DNA of 64,000 nucleotides. Origin: Sinimarinibacterium arenosum (GTDB lineage Bacteria; Pseudomonadota; Gammaproteobacteria; Nevskiales; Nevskiaceae). The position numbers and the translations under genes are program-made. The notes beneath the pieces are model-generated. The model saw nothing but the letters and a program-made list of their open reading frames with translations. It did not search any database and was not told the origin of the DNA. Shown piece by piece: positions 56,108 through 64,000 of the stretch. The stretch is from positions 124,001 to 188,000 of the forward strand of contig NZ_SUKF01000010.1 in assembly GCF_005047655.1 (NCBI RefSeq), written 5' to 3'. Within the stretch, counting starts at the first letter, position 1; every line of letters begins with the position of its first letter.

Positions 56108-58452
56108 CAGAACTGATAACCTAGGTAGAGCAGCAGATAATCGCGATCATGCAATGAGTCGCGCCGGTGATTACCGGTGTACCAGGTATACCGGATCTCG
56201 CCGTTGTATTTTGACAGGTAGTCCCAGCGAATGCCCGACAAAATCTGCTTGCGTCCCTCAACAAAGTTCTGCCCCAGGCCCGGCGCCACACCCTCGACGT
56301 CGTGGAAAAACGCGTTCAGCAGTTCCAGGTTGACGCCGAAGAACGCGTCGTCATAGCGCGTCAGCGTGACGAATCGATAACCATAGGAGATGGCCGTGCC
56401 GAATCCAGCCAGATCCGGATGTGCCGTCGGGTTCTGCCGAAGATTCGGATCCGATCGGTTGGTGCTTGGGTCGTTCGGGTCGGTACGGACATCGATCGGA
56501 TTGATGCCCGCGCTGCCATCGGCTCCGCTGGACACATGTGTATTGACGCCAGCGCCCTGAAACTGAAGCTTGTCGATCGAAGGCATGCCAAACACCTGGG
56601 TCATGCCCATTTCCAGCAAGGCGACAATCTGCGTTGCGCCGATTGGATTGGTGCCGCCGAAAGTCTTCAGAAAAGTTGTCCCGAGCTGACCGACCTTCAT
56701 GCGCTCATAGCCGGCAATATAGTCTCCGGGGCCGTATTCGACGCCTCGATACACCGAAGTGAAGTCCGGCACTGCAGTGCGCCGGCCAGGCAAGGTTGCC
56801 AGCGGCTCGAGACTGAAGTCCTGCGCCGGAAATGCCGGCTGCAACCCTGCGAATACCAGATCGGTGATGTGGATCTGTACCGGCAAGTTGTCACGAAACG
56901 CGTATTCGCCGGACCACGCAACGTCACCCAGCGTCGTGTTGAACGACAACCCATAGACGTGGATGTCTTCCGGATACTCAGCGAAGTACTGGATCGTACC
57001 GACCGGCAGCGGGTCCTTATAGGCAGGGTCGTCAAAAGAACCCGTTGGTGACAGACTCGCGCCTGGCACCCCCGCCGCCGCCAGCAAATTGCCGACCGGC
57101 AGGCCGCAACCTCCAGCGGCCTGCGGCGTCAGCAGGCTCACGACATTCAACGCCGTTCCGGTTGGCAGCGCAGAGAGCAACCCATCCAGCGCATTGCCGA
57201 ATACCGGAACCTGGCTGACGATGCTGCCGTCCGGAATGCACGTCGCCTCCGCAGCGATGATCGAGATCGACGGAATCCGCGAATGGTAATTGGCAAAGTA
57301 CAGACCGATCTCGGTGCCGTTGTTGATCTGGTCGAAATACATCTTCAGCGATGCGCCGTACTGACCGCCATCATCCGGTCGGCGCTTATGCTCCTCATCG
57401 AAGGCACGGGTCATCGTTCGATCGGACACCGAGCCCAGCAATGAGGCTGGATCATCCGGATTACGCCACGGCTGATACAACTCCAGCGGATCTTCCGGCG
57501 CCTTTCCGAACGACAGCATCGCGTAACTTGCTCCAGCCCCGAGCAGATCCGCAGACGAGAAGTAGCTGCCCGCCGGGTCGACCACGAACGGCTGCCAGTC
57601 GTACTGATAGAACACTTCGGCATTGAGTCCATCCATGATTTCGGCGTTCAGCGAAACCATGCCGACCGGCTGGAACAGCTCCTTGATATCGAATCCGGGC
57701 AGGCGCAATAACGCCTGATTCAAGGGATTCACGGTATTGAGGCTGTTCAGCGCCAGGAAGCCGCTCTCGCCCCAGTTGAGCACGTGATTGCCGAGTTTGA
57801 AGCTCGCCAGACGGTCGCCAACCTCGAAGGTCCGACTGACGAAATAGTCCAGCATCTCGAACCCGTTACCGTTGGTGCCCACCGCCGAATTCGGGTAGTC
57901 GGTGCGTGAGGGTTGCATCGTCGTGTCCGGATGGCGTTCCTCGAAATCGGAATACCGCCCGTCGTAGAAATACAGCCCGCGCGCAAAGACGTTGAAGCCG
58001 AACAGATCAATCGTCAGATCCGTGGTCAGCTTGGCCGTCGCGTGAACGATGTCGTACTGATCGAAATTGAGGTTGCCGTTATCGCCGTTCGGCTGGTAAC
58101 TGCCGGGCTGAGCAACAAAGTAGTTGTTGCGATTGCCATATTCCGCATCGTCAACCGTTCCGGAGCAGGTATCGCCGGAGAACGTATTGTTCCCGCCTGG
58201 ATCTGGCGAATCTCCGGCAGGTGTAACGCGCGCGACGCAAAGCCCCGGATTCAAATTGGACTTGCCGACGAGCCCGGAATCCCGCTCCTGCATGCGCATC
58301 GACGCGCCGATCGACACCAGGTTTTCGATCCGAACCGTGGTATCGGCGATGGTCAGTTCCATCGCTGCTGCGGCTCCGGAAACCAACAACGTCGCTGCAG
58401 CTAAGTAACGAGCGCAATACCCCAGACGTCCAACACCGCTGACCGATTTCAT
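56107..58452 (-). CDS. DUF1302 family outer-membrane beta-barrel protein
   Basis: The protein has 781 residues from the ATG at 58452, which has GGGGGAG five bases upstream; earlier in-frame starts would precede the signal peptide. The signal is cut near LLVSGAAAA. The body is made of alternating strands (ARGLYFYDGRYSD, FKLGNHVLNWGESGF) and ends with Phe in LLLYLGYQF, as expected for a BAM substrate. DUF1302 proteins are predicted outer-membrane porins or cargo acceptors. It is the first gene of the DUF1302-DUF1329-YCF48-RND operon. Confidence 0.88.
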   Translation of the reverse strand: MKSVSGVGRLGYCARYLAAATLLVSGAAAAMELTIADTTVRIENLVSIGASMRMQERDSGLVGKSNLNPGLCVARVTPAGDSPDPGGNNTFSGDTCSGTVDDAEYGNRNNYFVAQPGSYQPNGDNGNLNFDQYDIVHATAKLTTDLTIDLFGFNVFARGLYFYDGRYSDFEERHPDTTMQPSRTDYPNSAVGTNGNGFEMLDYFVSRTFEVGDRLASFKLGNHVLNWGESGFLALNSLNTVNPLNQALLRLPGFDIKELFQPVGMVSLNAEIMDGLNAEVFYQYDWQPFVVDPAGSYFSSADLLGAGASYAMLSFGKAPEDPLELYQPWRNPDDPASLLGSVSDRTMTRAFDEEHKRRPDDGGQYGASLKMYFDQINNGTEIGLYFANYHSRIPSISIIAAEATCIPDGSIVSQVPVFGNALDGLLSALPTGTALNVVSLLTPQAAGGCGLPVGNLLAAAGVPGASLSPTGSFDDPAYKDPLPVGTIQYFAEYPEDIHVYGLSFNTTLGDVAWSGEYAFRDNLPVQIHITDLVFAGLQPAFPAQDFSLEPLATLPGRRTAVPDFTSVYRGVEYGPGDYIAGYERMKVGQLGTTFLKTFGGTNPIGATQIVALLEMGMTQVFGMPSIDKLQFQGAGVNTHVSSGADGSAGINPIDVRTDPNDPSTNRSDPNLRQNPTAHPDLAGFGTAISYGYRFVTLTRYDDAFFGVNLELLNAFFHDVEGVAPGLGQNFVEGRKQILSGIRWDYLSKYNGEIRYTWYTGNHRRDSLHDRDYLLLYLGYQF

Positions 58453-58632
58453 CCCCGCTCCCCCTGCTTTCGTTGTCTGCACTGACCCGCAACGGCCCGC
58501 ATCGAACAGGAAGGAGCGCTCACCGGCACAGGCCCCTGCACCGGACACTCCTCCGTTCACACTAGAAGCCGACTTGTGGACTTCCTACTTTGCTTTTTGT
58601 ATGAAGCGCTTACACCGCGCTGTCGAGTTGAA

Positions 58633-58662
58633 AGTGTACGCAGACGGTTTATCCCGACGCAA
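58633..58662 (-). promoter_or_regulatory. Weak promoter candidate for the DUF1302 operon
   Basis: Minus-strand TTGCGT (58662-58657) and TACACT (58638-58633) are 18 bases apart, four of six matches each. A second overlapping pair (TTGGTA and GATAAA) is equally weak, so only the general location is supported. Confidence 0.25.
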
Positions 58663-58733
58663 CCGAACCGCTACCAATAGCCAACATTGCGCTGCACCCC
58701 TCCCAAACCCGGAGATTCACGTCAGCCAGACTC

Positions 58734-58762
58734 TTGTGAAGCCATCGCCCCCCCCGTACAAT
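58734..58762 (+). promoter_or_regulatory. Sigma70 promoter of the infC operon
   Basis: TTGTGA (58734-58739) and TACAAT (58757-58762) are spaced by 17 bases, with five of six matches at the -10 box. Transcription would begin near 58769 and leave a leader of about 130 bases before infC. Confidence 0.62.
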
Positions 58763-58887
58763 GCGCGGCCCTGCCCGACTGCCCGGTCGCGCGGGACATC
58801 CCTCTTATGCGACATGTTGGCAATATGCGCTGCACGCGGCATGGGGTGAACCGGACCAGGTTCTGGACCGGAGATCGGGTTTGACTC

Positions 58888-58902
58888 AGGAGATTTCGCA
58901 TC
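58888..58902 (+). promoter_or_regulatory. Ribosome site and ATC start of infC
   Basis: AGGAGA at 58888-58893 lies six bases before ATC (58900-58902). The reading frame from this ATC gives ALEREDRRNHQISAPRVRVI, the conserved IF3 N-terminus; no ATG, GTG or TTG lies in frame before the TTG at 58963, which would remove that region. IF3 itself discriminates against non-standard starts, so this is the site of its autoregulation. Confidence 0.88.
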
Positions 58903-59418
58903 GCTTTAGAACGTGAAGACCGGCGCAATCATCAGATCTCGGCGCCGCGCGTACGTGTCATCTTGGACGACGGCACCCAGATGGGGATCATGCTGACGCG
59001 CGATGCTTTGGCGCGCGCGGAAGAAGAAGGGATGGATTTGGTCGAGGTATCGCCCAACGCCGAACCGCCCGTCTGCAAGGTCATGGATTACGGCAAGTAC
59101 CTTTACCAGAAGGACAAAGCCGCCCACGCCGCTAAGAAGAAGCAGAAGCAGATCCAGGTCAAGGAGATCAAGTTCCGCCCCTCCACAGAGGAAGCGGACT
59201 TCCAGACCAAGTTCCGCTCGATCACCCGCTTCCTGGAGGAAGGTGACAAGGTCAAGATCGTCGTCCGCTTCCGCGGCCGCGAAATGGCCCACCAGGAACT
59301 CGGCATGCAAGTGATGGAGCGCCTGCGCAACGAACTGGGCGAGACGGTCCAGATCGAGCAGTGGCCGAAGATGGAAGGCCGCCAGTCGGTGATGGTGATT
59401 TCGCCGAAACGCAAGTAG
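58900..59418 (+). CDS. infC: Translation initiation factor IF-3
   Basis: From the ATC start the protein has 172 residues. The N-terminal domain carries VRVILDDGTQMGIM and VEVSPNAEPPVCKVMDYGKY; a lysine-rich linker helix (HAAKKKQKQIQVKEIKFRP) joins it to the C-terminal domain (KVKIVVRFRGREMAHQELG). IF-3 binds the 30S subunit, checks the start codon and prevents premature subunit joining. It heads infC-rpmI-rplT. The unusual start codon, ATT in E. coli and ATC here, makes translation self-limited when IF-3 is abundant. A shorter TTG start at 58963 is rejected because it deletes conserved sequence. Confidence 0.95.
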   Translation: MALEREDRRNHQISAPRVRVILDDGTQMGIMLTRDALARAEEEGMDLVEVSPNAEPPVCKVMDYGKYLYQKDKAAHAAKKKQKQIQVKEIKFRPSTEEADFQTKFRSITRFLEEGDKVKIVVRFRGREMAHQELGMQVMERLRNELGETVQIEQWPKMEGRQSVMVISPKRK

Positions 59419-59457
59419 AATTCGCGGCTTGGCTTCGATTTGAGGCCAGATCGCATC

Positions 59458-59550
59458 TCCGCAGGGACACCTTTTTTGTCCCTGCGGAAGCGGTGAAGCG
59501 ATTCCAGAATCGCATCCCCGCAATGGAAGCCCCCTCTGCTGCATGAGGGG
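59458..59550 (+). promoter_or_regulatory. Structured leader before rpmI (possible L20 operator)
   Basis: Three hairpins lie in the 193-base infC-rpmI gap: a perfect 12-bp stem (59458-59469 with 59477-59488, loop containing five T), a 6-bp stem with CCAG loop (59498-59503 with 59508-59513) and CCCCTC/GAGGGG (59531-59536 with 59545-59550). In E. coli ribosomal protein L20 represses rpmI-rplT translation by binding RNA in this region. That this leader does the same is inference; the first hairpin lacks a trailing T-run, so it is not an obvious terminator. Confidence 0.5.
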
Positions 59551-59611
59551 CCCGGTCAGCTCCGTGGCAAGGATGCGCAGCCGGCACTGGACCTAACTTA
59601 GGAGTATAGAA

Positions 59612-59809
59612 ATGCCAAAGATGAAGACGGTAAAAGGCGCAGCGAAGCGCTTTGCCAAGACTGGCAAAGGCGGCTTCAAGCGCGGACACTCTCACAAGCG
59701 CCACATCCTGACCAAGATGTCTGGCAAGCGTATCCGCCAGCTGCGCGGCGAAGCCCAGGTTAACGGCTCCGACGTGCGCGAAGTGCGGCACATGCTGCCC
59801 TACGCCTAA
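59612..59809 (+). CDS. rpmI: 50S ribosomal protein L35
   Basis: This 65-residue basic protein has the L35 pattern [18 protein letters not shown]...[27 protein letters not shown] lies seven bases before the ATG. It is followed by rplT after 19 bases, the standard pairing. Residues and length are normal for the family. Confidence 0.97.
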   Translation: MPKMKTVKGAAKRFAKTGKGGFKRGHSHKRHILTKMSGKRIRQLRGEAQVNGSDVREVRHMLPYA

Positions 59810-59828
59810 TCAGATCAGGAGACTATAG

Positions 59829-60191
59829 ATGGCACGTGTCAAGAGAGGCGTCACCGCGCACGCCAAGCACAAGAAGGTTCTGAAGAAGGCCAAGGGTTAT
59901 TACGGCGCCAAGTCACGCGTGTTCCGCGTGGCCAAGCAGCAGGTGATGAAGTCCGGCCAGTACGCTTATCGCGATCGCCGGGTCAAGAAGCGCGAATTCC
60001 GCGCGCTGTGGATCATCCGCATCGGCGCCGCGAGCAACGAACTCGGCCTGTCGTACAGCCGATTTATCAACGGGCTCGCCAAGGCCGGCGTTGCCCTCGA
60101 TCGCAAGGTTCTCGCGGATCTCGCGGTTCACGACAAGGCAGCGTTCAGCGCCCTGGTGGCCCAGGCCAAGGCCCAGCTCGGCATCGCCTAA
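59829..60191 (+). CDS. rplT: 50S ribosomal protein L20
   Basis: The 120-residue protein starts [26 protein letters not shown] and has the [20 protein letters not shown] core of L20, with the final GIA typical of gammaproteobacteria. L20 is needed for early 50S assembly and in E. coli represses its own operon. AGGAG lies ten bases before the ATG. Confidence 0.97.
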   Translation: MARVKRGVTAHAKHKKVLKKAKGYYGAKSRVFRVAKQQVMKSGQYAYRDRRVKKREFRALWIIRIGAASNELGLSYSRFINGLAKAGVALDRKVLADLAVHDKAAFSALVAQAKAQLGIA

Positions 60192-60211
60192 GCGTCACCC
60201 TGTCGTATTGA

Positions 60212-61264
<1,053 letters not shown>

Positions 61265-61311
61265 ACCGTTCGCTGCGCACATAAAACCGAAGAACACAGG
61301 AATCTCACAAC

Positions 61312-63681
61312 ATGAAACTCAGCGAAAACTGGTTGCGCGAGTGGGCCAGCCCGAACGCAACGATCCATGAAATTGCCGACCGCCTGATCATGGGCGGTCT
61401 GGAACTGGAAATCGAACCCGCGATCGACACGCTGCCCGAAGGCGTGGTCGTCGGCTGCATCGTCAGCACCGAAAAGCATCCCCAAGCGGACCGGCTGCAG
61501 GTTTGCGGCGTTGACGTCGGAACCGGTGAAACCCTGCAGATCGTCTGCGGCGCGCCCAACGCCCGCCCCGGCATCAAGGTGCCTTGCGCGCGCGTCGGCG
61601 CGCGCCTGCCAGGCGGATTGGAGATCACCCAAGCCAAGCTGCGCGGAGTCGACAGCGCCGGGATGCTGTGCTCGGCCAAGGAACTGTCGCTGTCAGACAA
61701 ATCCGACGGACTGCTCGAACTGGACCTCAATGCCAAGCCAGGTCAGCCGATCACTGACTACCTGAACCTCCAGGACAACGTACTGAACCTGGAAATCACG
61801 CCCAATCGCGGCGATTGCCTGTCGGTCCTGGGCCTGGCACGGGACGTCGCCGCATTGTTCGACGTCAACCTCAAGCGCCCGAATCTGCCGGCTGCGGTGG
61901 TCGTCGGCGACCAACGCCTGCGTGTTGAGGTCGAAGATGTCGAAACCTGCCCAACCTACTCGGGTCGCATCATCTCGAAGATCAAAACAACAGCGCGTAC
62001 GCCGGACTGGATGCGCGAGCGCTTGCGCCGCTCCGGCCTGCGCTGCATCAACCCGGTGGTCGACACCACCAACTACGTGATGCTGGAACTGGGTCAGCCG
62101 CTGCATGCTTTCGACCGTGACAAACTGCGCGGCAGCATCAGCGTCCGCCGTGCGCGCGCCGGCGAGCAGATCACCGTGTTGACCGGCGAGGCGCTGACCC
62201 TGAATCACGGCGAACTGCTCATTACCGACGACAGCGGACCGATCGCGCTGGCGGGCGTCATGGGCGGCATGGATTCCGGCGTAACCGAAGTCACGACAAC
62301 AATCTTCCTCGAGTCCGCCTGCTTCGCACCAACCGCGATCACTGGTACCGCTCGACGTCACAAACTGACCTCAGATGCAGCTTACCGCTACGAGCGCGGC
62401 GTCGACCCAGCTCTCCATCGCACGGCGATCGACCGCGCATCGCAGTTGATCGCCGACATCTGCGGCGGCGAAGTCCATCCGATCGCTCAAGCCGGCCGCA
62501 CGCAACCCGACCCGATCAGCATTCGCCTGCGCCATTCACGCCTGAACGAGCTGCTGGGACACGAGATTCCCGCCAAGACCGTCGAAGCACTGCTTGCACG
62601 CCTGAACATCGTTACCCGCAACGAAGTCGGCGGCGTCTGGCTGGCACGCATCCCCAGCTATCGCTACGACCTGCGCATCGAAGTCGATCTGATCGAGGAA
62701 GTGGCTCGCCTGTACGGCTATGACGACATTCCTGCACGTCCTTATGCAGCGGCCTTGGCGCCATCACGCCCGCCCGAAGCACGACGCACACTGGACAATG
62801 CCCGCGCGACGCTGTGCGCTCGTGGCTGGCAGGAGACGATCTCACTGGCATTCGTTGATCCGTCGATGCAGACCCTGCTCGCCCCCGACACCGCGTCGGT
62901 CAAACTGGACAACCCGATTGCCGAAAACTTGTCGGCAATGCGCACAACCCTGTGGCCCGGCCTTATCCAGTCTTGGCTGCACAATCGCCAGCGACAGATC
63001 GGCCGCATGCGCCTGTTTGAAACCGGCGTGTGCTTCGCTGACCAGAATGGCACTGTCCACGAAACCAGCCGCATCAGCGGCCTCGCCGTCGGCACCGCCG
63101 TACCCGAACAGTGGGGTGCACCGGAACGCCCTGTCGACTTCTACGACGTCAAGGCAGAGCTGACCGCCCTCTTTGCGCCGGATGACGCCGAATTCCGCTT
63201 CGAGGCCGCTTCCAACCCTGCACTGCATCCGGGACGCTGCGCGCGCATCCTGCGTGGCGAGCAGGTCGTCGGCTGGCTCGGCGAACTGCACCCTCGTGTC
63301 GTCCAGCAGCTGGACGTACCGCAGGTTCCGGTCCTGTTTGAAATCGACTGGGCAGCGGTCGCCACAACCCGTGTGCCGGTCGCACAGGCACTCTCCGAAT
63401 TTCCGTCATCGCGCCGCGACCTTGCGGTCGTGGTCGACGAAGCCATTACGGCAGATCAGCTGCTGGACTGTGTCCGCGCTGCCGGCGGAGCCCTGCTCCG
63501 GCGCGCGTTCGTATTCGACATTTACCGCGGCGAAGCTGTAGGAAATGCCTGCAAAAGCGTAGCTTTGGGCTTGATTTTCAATGACTATTCGCGCACGCTT
63601 ACAGTCGAGGACATTGATGCAGCAACGGCAGATGTCGTTGAGTCTTTGACTCAGCAGTTGCGCGCTGTCATCAGACAATAA
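61312..63681 (+). CDS. pheT: Phenylalanyl-tRNA synthetase beta subunit
   Basis: A 789-residue protein with the EMAP-like tRNA-binding domain (about 40-150, HPQADRLQVCGVDVG), B3/B4 editing domain (about 210-390, RYERGVDP at its end), B5 domain (about 400-475), a catalytic-like core and a C-terminal FDX-ACB anticodon-binding domain (FPSSRRDLAVVVDE, from about 695). It follows pheS by 47 bases and precedes ihfA by 19, the standard order in gammaproteobacteria. Confidence 0.97.
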   Translation: MKLSENWLREWASPNATIHEIADRLIMGGLELEIEPAIDTLPEGVVVGCIVSTEKHPQADRLQVCGVDVGTGETLQIVCGAPNARPGIKVPCARVGARLPGGLEITQAKLRGVDSAGMLCSAKELSLSDKSDGLLELDLNAKPGQPITDYLNLQDNVLNLEITPNRGDCLSVLGLARDVAALFDVNLKRPNLPAAVVVGDQRLRVEVEDVETCPTYSGRIISKIKTTARTPDWMRERLRRSGLRCINPVVDTTNYVMLELGQPLHAFDRDKLRGSISVRRARAGEQITVLTGEALTLNHGELLITDDSGPIALAGVMGGMDSGVTEVTTTIFLESACFAPTAITGTARRHKLTSDAAYRYERGVDPALHRTAIDRASQLIADICGGEVHPIAQAGRTQPDPISIRLRHSRLNELLGHEIPAKTVEALLARLNIVTRNEVGGVWLARIPSYRYDLRIEVDLIEEVARLYGYDDIPARPYAAALAPSRPPEARRTLDNARATLCARGWQETISLAFVDPSMQTLLAPDTASVKLDNPIAENLSAMRTTLWPGLIQSWLHNRQRQIGRMRLFETGVCFADQNGTVHETSRISGLAVGTAVPEQWGAPERPVDFYDVKAELTALFAPDDAEFRFEAASNPALHPGRCARILRGEQVVGWLGELHPRVVQQLDVPQVPVLFEIDWAAVATTRVPVAQALSEFPSSRRDLAVVVDEAITADQLLDCVRAAGGALLRRAFVFDIYRGEAVGNACKSVALGLIFNDYSRTLTVEDIDAATADVVESLTQQLRAVIRQ

Positions 63682-63700
63682 TCGCTCCTGGGGACGTTGA

Positions 63701-63997
63701 GTGGCATTGACCAAGGCCGAGCTGGCCGAAGCGCTGTTCGATGAGTTGGGTCTGAACAAGCGCGAGGCCAAGGAGTTTGTCGATCTCTTCTTCGAGGAGA
63801 TTCGCAGGCGCTTGGAAACTGGCGAAGAGGTCAAGCTGTCCGGATTCGGAAATTTCGAGTTGCGCTCGAAAAATCAACGCCCCGGACGTAATCCAAAAAC
63901 CGGCGAAGAGATTCCGATTTCGGCACGTCGCGTGGTCACGTTCCGTCCCGGCCAGAAACTTCGTCTGAGGGTAGAAACCGATGTCGCCCGCCGATAA
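63701..63997 (+). CDS. ihfA: Integration host factor alpha subunit
   Basis: The 98-residue HU/IHF protein starts at a [29 protein letters not shown], with the conserved GFGNFELR and DNA-arm [14 protein letters not shown]. It forms a heterodimer with IhfB that bends DNA at specific sites. The start is GTG; GGGGACG lies upstream. The reading frame is complete within the window. Confidence 0.96.
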   Translation: MALTKAELAEALFDELGLNKREAKEFVDLFFEEIRRRLETGEEVKLSGFGNFELRSKNQRPGRNPKTGEEIPISARRVVTFRPGQKLRLRVETDVARR

Positions 63998-64000
63998 GGC

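Larger units (their letters stand above)
58453..58899. other. Divergent intergenic region between DUF1302 and infC
   Basis: This 447-base stretch has no credible protein gene. It holds the infC promoter (58734-58762), the infC leader with its Shine-Dalgarno, and weak promoter candidates for the minus-strand operon near 58633-58662. In many relatives thrS ends immediately before infC; here no thrS remnant is visible. Confidence 0.6.

Noticed and set aside
58963-59418. infC starting at the TTG at 58963
   Set aside because: This would remove the conserved N-terminal IF-3 segment, which is fully encoded in frame from the ATC at 58900 behind a good Shine-Dalgarno.

Overview
The window looks like chromosome of a GC-rich gammaproteobacterium. 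The amgK-murU pair beside lptD-surA-pdxA-rsmA, an infC-rpmI-rplT-pheS-pheT-ihfA block with a non-AUG infC start, and codon usage dominated by G/C third positions all fit. Nevskiales/Solimonadaceae or a nearby lineage is a guess from overall gene content, not a demonstrated placement. No rRNA, tRNA, CRISPR array, transposase or phage gene was seen.

Layout. (1) 1-9470: core envelope and housekeeping genes: the end of mgtE, pmbA, murU-amgK (MurNAc recycling), divergent lptD-surA (outer-membrane assembly), pdxA-rsmA and a UspA-like protein. (2) 9556-23191, minus strand: one tight Tad/Flp pilus operon (flp, tadV, tadE, rcpC, rcpA, tadZ, tadA, tadB, tadC, tadD, a DUF3613 protein, tadG). It ends in a membrane PAS-GGDEF-EAL protein whose EAL half has lost its catalytic motifs. 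(3) apaH at 23346-24161.

(4) 24439-44672, plus strand: a large biosynthetic operon. Two giant iterative type I PKS/fatty-acid-synthase proteins form its core. The first (2984 aa) is read as NPD-NPD-KS-AT-ACPx4-KR-DH; the second (1623 aa) as KS-AT-DH-PPTase. The architecture recalls PUFA/secondary-lipid synthases (Pfa-like) but is not a standard pfa locus. Around them lie two alkaline-phosphatase-superfamily enzymes, a hexapeptide acyltransferase, a free-standing ACP, an alpha/beta hydrolase, a lipoprotein esterase and an SDR. (5) 44685-50790, minus strand, convergent with the operon: a TolC-type outer-membrane factor, a PqqD/degenerate-M50/HlyD fusion, an orphan beta-propeller and a sulfotransferase-like protein. 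(6) 50991-58452, minus strand: an RND (MMPL) transporter, a YCF48-like protein, DUF1329 and DUF1302, which together look like an envelope-spanning hydrophobic-cargo route.

(7) 58734-63997: the translation block infC, rpmI, rplT, pheS, pheT and ihfA, with a good sigma70 promoter, an ATC start for infC, a leader with stable hairpins before rpmI and a terminator hairpin before pheS.

The most interesting unit is regions 4-6, about 34 kb inserted between core genes. The inference is that the PKS pair makes an acyl/polyketide lipid, the small genes load, release and decorate it (acyl transfer, phospho-ester chemistry, possibly sulfation), and the TolC/HlyD-like and RND/DUF1329/DUF1302 genes move it across the envelope. 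The product and the link between synthesis and export are not shown by sequence alone.
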